A stretch of DNA of 64,000 bases from Buddleja alternifolia (lineage: Eukaryota; Streptophyta; Magnoliopsida; Lamiales; Scrophulariaceae). The notes beneath the pieces were generated by a model. It had not been told where the DNA came from. It did not search any database and saw only the letters and a program-made list of their open reading frames with translations. Each line of letters starts with the position of its first letter. Positions within the stretch are counted from its first letter, which is position 1. Both the position numbers and the translations under genes were made by a program. Location: assembly GCA_019426215.1 (NCBI GenBank), contig CM033399.1, positions 22,391,022 through 22,455,021 on the forward strand, given 5' to 3'. Below are positions 12,097 through 22,904 of this stretch, in pieces.

Positions 12097-12212
12097 GTAA
12101 GCGTTGTAGTATTTTATTAATTTCTACTTAGTAGAAATTTTGCTTGCTTTTCTCAAATGCTTGCATGTATCAGCTTAAAATAAACCAATCGCTGATGCAC
12201 CTCCTCCTCCAG
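12097..12212 (+). other. Candidate intron 2 in Sirevirus B env-like gene
   Basis: Donor CAGG|GTAAGC at 12097, acceptor CCTCCTCCTCCAG ending at 12212, again phase 1. Splicing restores a frame that continues EDIELDVDFST and matches the homologous part of element A. An alternative AG at 12173 would leave an in-frame TAA, so 12212 is preferred. Confidence 0.45.
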
Positions 12213-13725
12213 AGGATATCGAGTTGGACGTTGATTTTTCAACAGTGGTGGATATCGCTAAAGAGTTAGACACAGTTCTTCCAGATGCTGAAATTTCTCC
12301 AACTAAAGAAACGATTGTGGATGCTGAGCGGTTGACAGAAGTATCCCCGATAATCCCCACACCAACTGGTCCTCCTCCTCAAGCGATTGATTTTTTTTCC
12401 AAGAGGCTATAATTCGGATTTAGAATATTATTATGCCTGGAGAGAGACGACGCTTCGTCAGATGATTGATATGTAGATAAATTTTCAGACTACTCTCCAC
12501 AATCCAAAGCTCTCAGACTTCCAGAAATCAACCATCTTTGAAACGCTTGCCTCCAGCGAAGTGACCACAATGAATGATATCACTGCCTGCCTCGAATATC
12601 TGGAACCAACAACGATGACACTTGCTGAGTTTGAGAGTAAATACTTTCAAAAGTACGGCAAAAGCATGGAATGCAATTACCCTTTCCGCCGTACTCATGT
12701 CCAGATACGGAGTCCACACATGGGAGATTGGGGAAAGAATCCTGACAAAGAACAAGTACAGAAATTAAGATATTCAGCGCTTCCTCAAATAGTTCACTCA
12801 AACGCTAACAAATCTGGGGATAAGCCGCTGAAGTTATGGAAAGGCAAGGGTGCTATGCTTCGAGATCACCCTAACCCCATCAACTTCTGGGTTGAAGATG
12901 AAGCCAGAGAATTTCTTGCAAGAGTATGGGCAGATAATTACATGGCAGAGAAACAGCGTTTCAAGCAATTACTTGCCACTAGATTTGATAGTGAACTCGC
13001 TGAATCTCTCGGAAAAAGATGGATAATGGATACGTCTCGATGGGTAGAAAATTTTATTTTGCATTGTCATTCAATTGAAGAAATGATGAAGTATCCGTTT
13101 TTGTTTAACTTTGGCATCAATTATAGGCGTAGAGAGCATATACCTTGTTTCTTTTGGAGACGCGCGAATTGCTTGTAGGTCTGATAAATGCTTTGCCTTA
13201 TTTTCGCTAAGGCATGGAATGCTATCTTTGTGAGCAACTTAGACAGATCAGTCAAGGAGGTTATGAGTTGACATTGGGTCAGCGACTCCAGCTTGATTTG
13301 AATGAGGAGGCTTCTTCAAGCAAGCGACCGCTTCTTCCAAGTCAAAGTACAATCCGTGTGAATCTTGATGACGATCACGCTGAGTTTGCTGAATTCTACA
13401 GAGACAGAAGAGCAGTAATAGAGAATGCACAAGCGATGGATATCACTTTCAACCACTATTCTGGGTTAAGTGACTTTCGAGGATACAACCTTCATCCTGT
13501 GCTCTTTCGATGATATTGCTGATCCGGCCAGTGGACCAAGAAGCAGCTCAAGCGCTAATGCCATTTATTTTGGACTTCTACAACTCTTACATCTCAGGAG
13601 TTGATCTGCCAGAAGGTGTGCAACTTGCACTGAGCAATAAAGAGTGCGAAGACGCTATATTCTTTATTCCGCAGACCAACTGGATAAGTCTAAGACACTT
13701 CATGGAAGCAATTGTGTTTTACATG

Positions 13726-14602
13726 TGTCCAACGGACAAATCCCAAGAATTGCCTATAAATACCTCATTCCAGCAAACCCTAAAAACAACGATCAACACG
13801 CGAAAACTTTGCTGAAATAGTTTCTCAAGAAAAGCTTAGAAACTCCATAGCAAAAAAATTTCAAGCTTTTTACATACATTCCAGACAGTCACAAATATCT
13901 CAAACATCTTCCAAAGAAGAAACCTAAACTCTTACTGAGATATCCCAAGTTGTTTGATCTTTCCAAAAACAAACAAAACCTGTGTGACAAAACCCTCAAC
14001 CTTTCATCTGAGTGAGAAAGTTGTTGAAACCCCTTGCAGACAGTATTTCTGAGTGAGAGAAGCTTGTAGAAGAAGATCTTCATTGTTGCTGAAATCTATG
14101 TGATCAAGGAGCCCGAGATCATTTTTCACCTCTTTACTATCTTGTAGAAGATTCTGTGTGATTCTTTGATAATCAACTTAGTAAATTCCCTCCAAGTGAA
14201 AAAAGAGAAGAAGGACGTAGCTGGGATTACATCACCCAGTGAACCTTACAATTTCTTGTGTTATTTACTATTATTATTGTCTTGCTTTATATTCTCTTAT
14301 TTATTTTGAAAAAGACAAGTTAAACTGCTAAGCGACTATTTAACCAAAACGAACGTTATTGCTTTAAAATCATTTCCGCTGTACTAACCCTAATTAAGCG
14401 ATCTAAGTTTTACCCTACTTTGGTAAATTGCTAAAATCACTAAGTCTAAGTTATATTTTCTATAGCGCCTGACCTAAGCACTCAGCTTCCTAATCATTCA
14501 AATCTTTAAAAGTGAAACGAATTTTTGAAGTCGAAAAGACTTCAGGATCTATTCAACCCCCCCCCCCTCCTAAACCCTTTCGTATGCCATTTGGGACCAA
14601 TA
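13726..14602 (+). repeat. Truncated 3' LTR of Sirevirus B
   Basis: Corresponds to about 10305-11257 of the A LTR, including a TATA box (CTATAAATACC, about 13754) and the conserved end (TTCAACCCC..., C-run at about 14557-14569, GGGACCAATA). The LTR start, polypurine tract and the C-terminal env-like part are missing. The ORF joins the LTR at TGTGTCCAACGGAC, similar to TGTGTCAAACGGAC in A. Confidence 0.8.
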
Positions 14603-16009
14603 GATCTCAAAATCTAAGTCTATAAACACCATTTTCTTTATCAATAGTATAGATAAACTAAAAAACTAAATCTCGGCCTTTTTTTTTTCTTGGAAGAGAA
14701 ACGATATTTCATTAATCAGAAACAGAAATGTCAGAAAACAAATCTCGGCCATTTGTAGTTAAGAAAAAACTAATTCAATACACATTTAAAAAGATCAAGC
14801 TACATATGAATTGTCAAGTAAGACTAGCATTATTATTTAGTATTAGATTAGTAGCATCATATGTTAGAATGGTAAAAATATTGATGTATCACATTAAATA
14901 TCGATTTTACATTGAATATAAATTTAATTATGTAAAATGATTGTGGATATACACATGTATATATCTATCTATGTACGTGTGAGAAGGTATTTTAATCTTC
15001 TTGTGAAGAGTGAGACTTGAAATCTCTACTAATATTGTAAAATGACAAGGTATACTTATTTGTTTGTTAAGCTTTAAGCATCAAAATCTACAAAACATAT
15101 TGTAAAAAAATATTTAGACTGATAAGAAAATAGAATGATATAGCATATTAATGCTGTTACAAAATAATTGTCAGTGGTAATGACATACTCTATAAAAGTT
15201 TCCATTTTGCCATTTTTTTTAATTTTCATTGTTTAAATAAAGAATATAAAACTGAAATATAAATATTATGTAAAAGTTTCAAACTTAGTTAGTTAAATAT
15301 GGGACGAGAAAAATTTATCATTTAATACGTACAACTATGTTACGGAATTTCCTTGAAATTGACAGTATAGAAATCGGCTAAGAATACGAGAATGAGAAAT
15401 AAATGGATTCGTAGACATACGAGTATAACACGAATACAAATGAATTAATTGCGAATCAAAAATACAGCTTATTTTCATATATTTGAAATATTTATTGCTT
15501 GTAATTTTATTATAGAAAAATAATAGTTTATGTGAGTCTTTAGTTGATAATAATTAATATTTTGATAAATTATCAAAGTTCGTAGGTTTTTAATTGTATA
15601 ATACTCAATTAGTGCTTCAAAAAATTAATTATGATTTTCATGTTTTATTATTAGAAAAATAGTTTTTTTTATCAAAATTAGAGTATTATTCGCCAACTAA
15701 AAAATGAGATATGTAAAGTATGGGTACTAACTACTAAATGGTTTAACTGAAAAAAATGAGTATTATTCATTACGTGCAGAATACACATGAGTTGTAATTA
15801 ACCGAAGTTTCAAATGCGTTCGTTGAGTGAACGCATCATTCAACATTTAATAGATACTAGCGGAATTATGATTTTTGGGCCGAGCCATTTGAATGGGGTA
15901 GTAAAGGGGATTAACTGAAGATAGTCCAGAATCTTCTTTACTGATAAGGAAAAGTATGGGTCTGGGCAGGATACATTGGGTTAGGATTTATTTGCGGGAT
16001 TAGAATTTA

Positions 16010-16276
16010 GGCGAAGCTTTTCTAAAATATCTTATAAGCTACTACATCTTATAAAATATTTTAAGAGCTTATAGGATATAACATTTTATATAATGTTTAA
16101 AAAAAGTGGATTTGGGTTATTATTTTAAAAATAGCTTATAAGAAAAAAACATCTTATTTTTGGATCTTATAAGCTATTTTTTAAAAAATAACCAAACAAA
16201 TTTATAGAGTTTATAAGCTCTAAAGCGTCTTATAAGATGTTTAGAGGAGTTTATAAGCTTCACCAAACACCCTCTA
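16010..16276. repeat. TTATAAG-type MITE, old copy
   Basis: About 265 bp of self-complementary sequence dominated by CTTATAAG and ACATCTTATAAGATGTTT words. Right end GCTTCACCAAACACCCTC is the typical GGGTGTTTGG-type terminus; the left terminus is eroded (GGCGAAGCTTTT). The same MITE is present, shorter, at about 46993-47227 in R copy 2, so it predates the duplication of R. Confidence 0.7.
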
Positions 16277-16527
16277 ACTACTAAAATAAAAGTAGGCAAA
16301 TACTAAAAAAAAAAAAAAAACTAAAGGCAGGGAACAACTTATATTTGTGAGGTCTTATATTGCCGGATCAGCCATATTTAATGATGATTTCTATATGGAC
16401 TATATGTTTTTTCTAATATAATTCACAACAACTACGAAAGTGAATAAAAACTCACACACTGGTAAGATTATAACCCAAAAATCTCTAATATTTTGGAGTC
16501 TCAATTTTGTTAGTAAAATTATAGTTA

Positions 16528-16789
16528 TGTTTGGCTAAACTTATCCAAAACATCTTATAAGATGTTTTAGGAGCTTATAAGATGTAACATCTTATAAGAT
16601 GTTTAGAAAAAAGTGGGGTTGAGTTACTTTTTAAAAAACAGCTTATAAGGCCCAAACATCTTATTTTTTGATCTTATAAGCTGTTTTTTTTTAAAAAAAA
16701 AAATTACCAAAAAGATTTATAGAGCTTATAAACTCTAAACATCTTATAAGATATTTAGAGAAGCTTATAAGCTTAACCAAACGCCCTCC
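16528..16789. repeat. TTATAAG-type MITE, younger copy with empty site elsewhere
   Basis: About 262 bp with terminal inverted repeats TGTTTGGCTAAACTTAT and its complement (ATAAGCTTAACCAAACG...). R copy 2 runs uninterrupted at the same place (about 47480-47495, ATTATAGTTAGTATGG then TCAGACCC), so this MITE inserted in copy 1 after the copies diverged, or was excised from copy 2. Confidence 0.8.
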
Positions 16790-17262
16790 TCAGACCCATT
16801 AATTGTTTTGACATGTTCTAGTCAAACTAATTTATTATTTTCATAGTTTGTATTAAATATTAACTATGAGATACAAAATTATAGTTAGAATATAAAAATA
16901 ATATTAACTTTTTTAACATAAAACATTCACAAACTTAGGTGAAACGACGTATACAAATGACCGATTAAATAATGAGGTTATTTAATGAAAATTTTCAAGT
17001 ATGAATTTTATTTCTTACGAGATGGACATTAACTAAATATTAAAAAAAAGAATTCTTATTCAATTTTTTAAATGCAACCAAACGTGACTATGAAGTTAGA
17101 TAACTGAAAATTTGATTACCAGATATCTAGTTTTCAATTTCATGAATTCCAATCTCTAACAAACAGATGGAGCCTAAATTTTTATGAAGATAGAATCGGA
17201 GTCCACTTTCACTTTTCTTCATGATTTAAAAATTTCCATATTACCATTTTAGTCATAATATA

Positions 17263-17362
17263 TGTGAGAATACGGTGGATGATGGATTGTTAGGCTAACA
17301 AGGGAATAGTCTCTACACATTAATTAGTCCCATTCTCAGCCTAACAATCCATCGTATTCACA
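17263..17362. repeat. 100-bp terminal-inverted-repeat element
   Basis: Arms TGTGAGAATACGGTGG...ATTGTTAGGCT and AGCCTAACAATCCATCGTATTCACA pair over about 35 bp. The same small element occurs at about 43609, 47960 and 61486, always at the same site in R, so it was in the ancestral repeat. Confidence 0.75.
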
Positions 17363-17499
17363 AATATTAGGACTAAATATGTGAAGTGGAAAATTTTTAG
17401 TCAAGATTAATCTACACCGTTGTCACGTAAGAACAAATCTTGAAAACTATTGTTGTGGATATTCCATGTATATCCTTCTAGAATCAATAAATATTAAAT

Positions 17500-18534
17500 G
17501 CAAATACTCCCAACCTATGAGGTGATATGAACTTTGCCCCTTAACCTTTTGAAAGATGCATCCGACACCCTAACCTTTTAGGAGTGTGCACTTAACCCCC
17601 TCAGACCAAATCTGATGGCATCGAATGGGATATTTCGGCGCATGTAAGGGTAAAATCGTCATTCAGGGAGCAAAGTGTTACAAACCGCATAGGATTGGGG
17701 GTAGTCTGTTTTGATCTTAAATTTCTTGAAATTTTTAAAATTTTTGTTTTTTAGATTCAAATAATCTTTTCCAAAAAGAAAAAAAGACAAAAATAAATAA
17801 ATCTGAAATATCAAAACAAATTTGAAAAAAAAAAGAAAGAAAGATAAAATTCAGAAAAAATTATTAAAACTTTGAAAATTTCAAAAAGAAGTCAAAGGAA
17901 AAAAAAAAGAAAATTTAGAAAAAAAATTTCTTCTAAATTTCTAGAAAAATAAAGAAAAAAATAGACAAGTAATAAAAAATTAAAAATTTGAAAATTCCAA
18001 AAAAATGAAAATAAAGTAAAAAATAAAAAATGAAATTTTCAGGATTTTACGAACTTTTTTGTTTTCTTAATTTTCATTTTTATAATTTGTTTCTTATTTA
18101 TTTCCTGTTCCTCGATTTTTTATTTTTAAATTTCTTTTATTCTAATTCTTTATTTATTTTTCAGAAATCTATTATGATTTTTTCCCTAATTTGTTTTATT
18201 TTTTCTGGATATTCCCATTTTTCTATTTTTGCTTTTCTTGATTCTTATTTTTTCTTGATATTTTTTATTCTTTTTCTGACTATATTTTTTCTTTTTGGAA
18301 AATTATGAATATTTGAATTTAAAAAATAAAAATTTGAAAAATGCAAGAAATTTAAGATCGAAGCAGATAACCCCCTATCCTATGCGGTTTGTACGACGTC
18401 GCTCCCTGAGTAACGATTTTACACTTACATGTGCCGGAATATTTCCTAAGATTCTGCTGGTTTCTGTGTAAGAAGGTTAAATGCAACATTCACCAAAGGT
18501 GTTGGTGTCGGGTGCAAATGTTGAAAAGTTGAGG
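17500..18534. repeat. Fold-back (long inverted repeat) element in R copy 1
   Basis: The left arm (GTGCACTTAACCCCCTCAGA near 17586, then long A-rich stretch) and the right arm (T-rich stretch, then ATAACCCCCTATCCTATGCGG near 18367) are inverted copies of each other over roughly 400-500 bp. Words such as CACCCTAACCTTT and GGTGTTGGTGTCGGGTG are the arm pair. It is a non-autonomous DNA element or MITE-like hairpin; no transposase is encoded. The open stretch at 18030-18308 is the T-rich arm and is not a gene. Confidence 0.75.
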
Positions 18535-18590
18535 CACTTCAAAAAAATAAAATATTTGTGACAAAATATCAAATGACAATATTAAAGTTA
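18535..18590. mobile_element. CACTA-type element, truncated stub
   Basis: CACTTCAAAAAAATAAAAT and the next ~40 bp match the start of the complete CACTA-type element at 49231-49648. The left flank is AGG, which equals the right flank of the complete copy. The rest has been lost. Confidence 0.6.
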
Positions 18591-19015
18591 ATATAAAGGA
18601 AAAGATAAATACAAAGAGATATAAAGAAACTTAAATTAATATAAATATTAAAAAGATATGGAAAGATATTATATTATCTAACACTAAATAAAAATTCAGC
18701 ATAAATGAACTTTTATACAAAACTATAATTGATTAATTTTTAATCTAGAAAGTTAAAGGCAATCAAATCCATAGATTTCGTAAACTTAAATTTTGGGTTT
18801 TCTGAATGAAAAGTTACATGGGTTTTTTGGCTTGAAAAAAATATCATCATAAGTATTTTGAATATAAAACTTTATTTTTGAGGATTTTCTAGTAATTTTG
18901 TCTTTCATTTATTACCTACGAGATAGCAGTTTTTTTTTTTTTTTTTGTGTGGGTGGGGTAGGGATATTCGATAATAAGAAGATGATAAACCTATGATTTG
19001 GAAGTTATTTGTTGT
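18591..19015. other. AT-rich interval without recognised features
   Basis: No coding sequence. Contains a T homopolymer of about 17 bases near 18930 and the CTTAT target site at its right end. Confidence 0.6.
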
Positions 19016-19020
19016 CTTAT

Positions 19021-20043
19021 TGTTTACACCATAAAATAATTGGGCTTTCGAAATACAGAGCCCAAATAGCCCAAATTGTAGAAATTTGAAAAGAAGGGGC
19101 TGAGTTAATAAAACCTAAGAATCGAATCTGAAAAATAAAATAAAGTCCAAATAATCAATAATCTGCATTCAAGGAAAACACGCCAAATTGAAAGGTTTGA
19201 AAGAGCAGTTGAGGACGGTTGAAGGCAATTCCCGAAGAAAAGGAACGTGGGTTCCTCAAGGGTCAAGATATATATATGGCCAAGAGGGACAGAGAAAAAG
19301 ACATCACAAAATCACCACACTTCTGCATTTTCGTTTTCTTAGGAGTAGTTCATAGCGTAATGTAGGAGTAGCTCTTAGCATAATTTAGGAGTAGCCGTAA
19401 TGTAATTTAGTATTAGACTCGAAGGAATTTGCCTTTTTAAGGCTTGTATCGGCATTCGATTGCCTGTAATTTTTACGAATCGAAGACTTTTATGGAGGTA
19501 TAGATTACATGCTTTCAGATTTCAGTATTTGACAGTAATTTGTATCTTAACCTAAGTTTTCTATTCATTAACATCGTTTTGAAAAAGAAAGGTTCTCACG
19601 TAGGTACAAAATTATCTTGTGTCAGATTTAAGTATCAGAGAGATAATTTTTACCTGGACTTGAATTTTTCTTTTATAATATTATTGTGTCATCCGAAAAC
19701 GATACATAACATCTAAAATAATACATTTGATCGAAAGGTTCTCACGTAGACATAAGATTATCTTGTGTCAGATTTAAGTATCAGAGAGATAGTTTTTACC
19801 TGGACTTGAATCTTTCTTTCACTGTATTATTGTGTCATTCGAAGACAATAAACATTTCAGTCAATTGCGGTCCTAACAACTAAGTTAAACAACACATCGA
19901 AGTGTTAAATTCTGAACCACCGTCTAGCGTATCGAACTCGAGCGCGGGGGTTGAAAGATAATTCTAAGTGGAGAATTATCACGGGGCTTGGAACGACTAC
20001 TCGAAATCCTTCCCTAGTCGAATTTGTTTTTATTTTCGAAACA
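19021..20043 (+). repeat. 5' LTR of the non-autonomous element
   Basis: TGTTTACACC...TTTCGAAACA, 1023 bp. It contains an internal direct repeat: GGTTCTCACGTAG... at 19591 and again at 19737 (period 146), about 115 bp alike. TATATATATGG near 19270 is the likely TATA region. Confidence 0.93.
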
Positions 20044-21870
20044 AATAAATGGCGACCACAGTGGGAGTTAGTCGAACGCTCCTTTTATTACGGGAAACAA
20101 TGGCTTCTCGAATGTACCGATAAGTTAAGGAGGTCTTATGTTCCCAAATAATATCCGAGTACCATATGCAGGGGGCAAGTTGTGCCCGATGCCCATATGG
20201 GAGGAAGTATTGGTGGAAATTCTTTGATCCCTAAATCATATCGAAATGATTATTGAGAGGATGTACGGGCTTGGTTTTCGAAGAAATAATAGCTAAATGC
20301 TAGGAAAATTGAAGACTCATCATCTGAAAGAGTTATGAAGAAGTATTGGGGGGAGATTTCTCTGATCTTATTCAGAATCAAAGATCAAGTGACTGTCCTG
20401 CCAAATGGTGTAATTAAACCTTCCTTTCGAAATTCGAGAAGGTTTATTCACTTCATTGGAGAAACGTATTTATCACGTTTACGCAATGATTCCGTAAAAT
20501 GATTAACACAAGATAAGAGACAGAATACGAAATTTTATGCACTGAATTATGACAGACAAAAAAAAAAGAAAGAGCTCGAGCTAATTGCTCGAACAAACAG
20601 CTCGAGCAAAGTTGCTTGAACAAACAGCTCGAGCAGAGCTAGTTGCTCGAATAGGCAGCTCGAGCAAGCTGCATATTGAATTGTATTTTGGAAGGATATG
20701 ACAAAAGTCCACTTAAGGTGGGATCCTACCAATAATTGTAATTATATTAATTACTAACCAATCATACATTTTCTCCATAAAGAAACTACCCACACACGCA
20801 CGACTATGTCAAACTTTGTGGCTGGATGGTGCTCTCTACATGTGTGTGTCTATATATATATATATAAAGGAGAAGTAAAAGTTTACAACCCACAGTGACT
20901 TCTAGCTTAATGCTTTTTCGAGTAAAAATGATTCTCGAACACCTTAAGATTTCAAATTTCGCAAATTCGAACACCTTGATATTTCGAATTCAGCAATTTC
21001 GAATACCTTGATATTTCGAATTCAATCGAGCACATTGATATTTAGAATTCAATAATTTCGAAATATTTTGCGAATCAACAAAATATTGGGGGGCAAGAAG
21101 TCTCACCGATAATTTTACGCTTATTTTTTATCTGAGTCAAAACGATGAACAATCTCGAAATCAAAATAAGCCTCTTTTTTAACCTTCAATTTAGAGTATT
21201 CGAGTTAAAGAAATCATTGAACCCATGGATAAAACTCCAGAAGCTCAGGCCCTTCAAATAAAGCTGCAACTGAGTTATCCTTAGCTAAGTCAAAATCTCT
21301 TGAGGTCGAAATGGTGAACACCCTTGAAATTGGGCCCCTGTTCAACTCGAAATATCAAGGTGCTCGAAATCACTGAATTCAAAATATCAAAGTATTCAAA
21401 ATGGCTAAACTCAAAATGTCACGTACTCGAAATCAGACATGTTCAAAAAATCATTTTTACTCGAAAAAGGACATGTTCGAAATATCATGTACTCGAAATT
21501 AAACATACTCGAAATAGTGGAGGTCTTGCCATTCTCGAGATTAAACATGCTCGAAATTAAATAAAGTGGTGGGCCATGTCAAACCTCTTTTCTTTTTATG
21601 CATTATTGCTTGGACTTGAGCTAGGGATGCTCGAGAGGTTTGTTGTCTTCTTTTATTATACATATAAAAATTATTATAATGGCATAAAGTGGTGGGCCAT
21701 GGCAAACCTTTTGAGCATTATTGCTTGGACTTGAGCTAGGGATGCTCGAGCAGGTTTGTTGTCTTCTTTTATGTCATTCATTGCTCATTTCGAACTAAAA
21801 AATGATTGCTCATTTCGAACTGAAAGACGTGTCTTTTAATATACATGAACTCGAAAGGTTCATGTATATT
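20044..21870 (+). other. Interior of the non-autonomous element: TCGA-rich, non-coding
   Basis: Contains a GCTCGAGCAA-type reiteration at 20575-20670, repeated ATTTCGAATTC words at 20940-21065, repeated CTCGAAAT words at 21340-21560, and a ~70-bp direct duplication (AAAGTGGTGGGCCATG...GGGATGCTCGAG) at 21564 and 21685. No gag or pol motif is visible in any frame. Confidence 0.7.
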
Positions 21871-21881
21871 AGGGGGGCATT

Positions 21882-22904
21882 TGTTTACACCATAAAATAA
21901 TTGGGCTTTCGAAATACAGAGCCCAAATAGCCCAAATTGTAGAAATTCGAAAAGAAGGGGCTGAGTTAATAAAACCCAAGAATCGAATCTGAAAAATAAA
22001 ATAAAGTCCAAATAACCAATAATCTGCATTCAAGGAAGACGCGCCAAATTGAAAGATTTGAAAGAGCAGTTGAGGACGGTTGAAGGCAATTCCCGAAGAA
22101 AAGGAACGTGGGTTCTTCAAGGGTCAAGATATATATATGGCCAAGAGGGACAGAGAAAAAGACATCACAAAATCACCACACTTCTGCATTTTCGTTTTCT
22201 TAGGAGTAGTTCATAGCGTAATGTAGGAGTAGCTTTTAGCATAATTTAGGAGTAGCCGTAATGTAATTTAGTATTAGACTCGAAGGAATTTGCCTTTTTA
22301 AGGCTTGTATCGGCATTCGATTGCCTGTAATTTTTACGAATCGAAGACTTTTATGGAGGTATAGATTACATGCTTTTAGATTTCAGTATTTGACAGTAAT
22401 TTGTATCTTGACCTAAGTTTTCTATTCATTAACATCGTTTTGAAAAAGAAAGGTTCTCACGTAGGTACAAAATTATCTTGTGTCAGATTTAAGTATCAGA
22501 GAGATAGTTTTTACCTGGACTTGAATTTTTCTTTTATAATATTATTGTGTCATCCGAAGACGATACATAACATCTAAAATAATACATTTGATCGAAAGGT
22601 TCTCACGTAGACATAAGATTATCTTGTGTCAGATTTAAGTATCAGAGAGATAGTTTTTACCTGGACTTGAATCTTTCTTTCACTGTATTATTGTGTCATT
22701 CGAAGACGATAAACATTTCAGTCAATTGCGGTCCTAACAACTAAGTTAAACAACACATCGAAGTGTTAAATTCTGAACCACCGTCTAGCGTATCGAACTC
22801 GAGCGCGGGGGTTGAAAGATAATTCTAAGTGGAGAATTATCACGGGGCTTGGAACGACTACTCGAAATCCTTCCCTAGTTGAATTTGTTTTTATTTTCGA
22901 AACA
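21882..22904 (+). repeat. 3' LTR of the non-autonomous element
   Basis: Same length as the 5' LTR with 14 substitutions, all of them C/T or G/A transitions and no indels. Followed by CTTAT. Confidence 0.93.

Larger units (their letters stand above)
11258..13735 (+). pseudogene. Env-like ORF of Sirevirus B with two candidate introns
   Basis: Coding blocks are 11262-11340, 11375-11831, 12007-12096, 12213-12411, 12561-13178, 13214-13513 and 13510-13735. The first large block is Ser/Lys/Pro rich (acidic-serine stretch, then a KKKSKPKPKKK-like basic run), resembling a nuclear-localisation or nucleic-acid-binding tract. Two CAGG|GTAAG donors and in-phase acceptors would remove the stop-containing segments 11832-12006 and 12097-12212. 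After the second, ELDVDFSTVVDIAKEL aligns with HLDVEMTEVVAIAKDV of element A. The 12561-13178 block is a globular region. Several stops and shifts remain beyond 12411, so the copy is inactive. The function of this protein family is unknown. The ORF ends abruptly at a deletion joining it to the LTR. Confidence 0.7.
11258..14602 (+). mobile_element. Sirevirus B, 3' remnant hosting insertion of A
   Basis: The C-terminal part of an env-like ORF is followed by a truncated 3' LTR ending GGGACCAATA at 14602. Sequence at 11262 onward (ATTTTGAGTCATG) matches the protein of element A at about 5918, so B's ORF was cut by A. Its upstream half should lie left of A's missing 5' LTR. B is clearly diverged from A in both ORF and LTR, so it belongs to a different subfamily. 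B in turn sits in the R repeat: the bases after 14602 continue at the point found uninterrupted at about 45526. Confidence 0.8.
14603..18590. repeat. R repeat, copy 1 (non-coding, ~4 kb)
   Basis: AT-rich sequence nearly collinear with 45526-49260; its first ~590 bp also match 63411-64000. No coding region survives inspection: the short open stretches at 14728-14940 and 18030-18308 lie in repeat or palindromic sequence. It contains two TTATAAG-rich MITEs, a 100-bp inverted repeat, a ~1-kb fold-back element and a CACTA stub, listed separately. The left edge coincides with the end of Sirevirus B. The family itself is not recognised. Confidence 0.85.
19021..22904 (+). mobile_element. Complete non-autonomous LTR retrotransposon (3884 bp)
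   Basis: Two 1023-bp LTRs enclose a 1.84-kb interior and are flanked by a perfect 5-bp duplication CTTAT (19016-19020 and 22905-22909). A primer site-like TGGCGACCACAGTGGGA starts at 20050, six bases after the LTR, and resembles the gypsy/Tat-Ogre TGGCGAC... primer sites. A purine tract AGGGGGGCAT lies at 21871-21880. The interior has no retroviral domain; open stretches at 19951 and 21324 show no family similarity I recognise. LTRs differ at 14 positions (about 1.4%), so insertion is recent. It must use proteins of an autonomous relative. Assignment to gypsy rests on the primer site only. Confidence 0.92.

Noticed and set aside
18030..18308. Phe-rich 92-codon open stretch
   Set aside because: It is the T-rich arm of the fold-back element, also present with changes in other copies; composition alone explains it.
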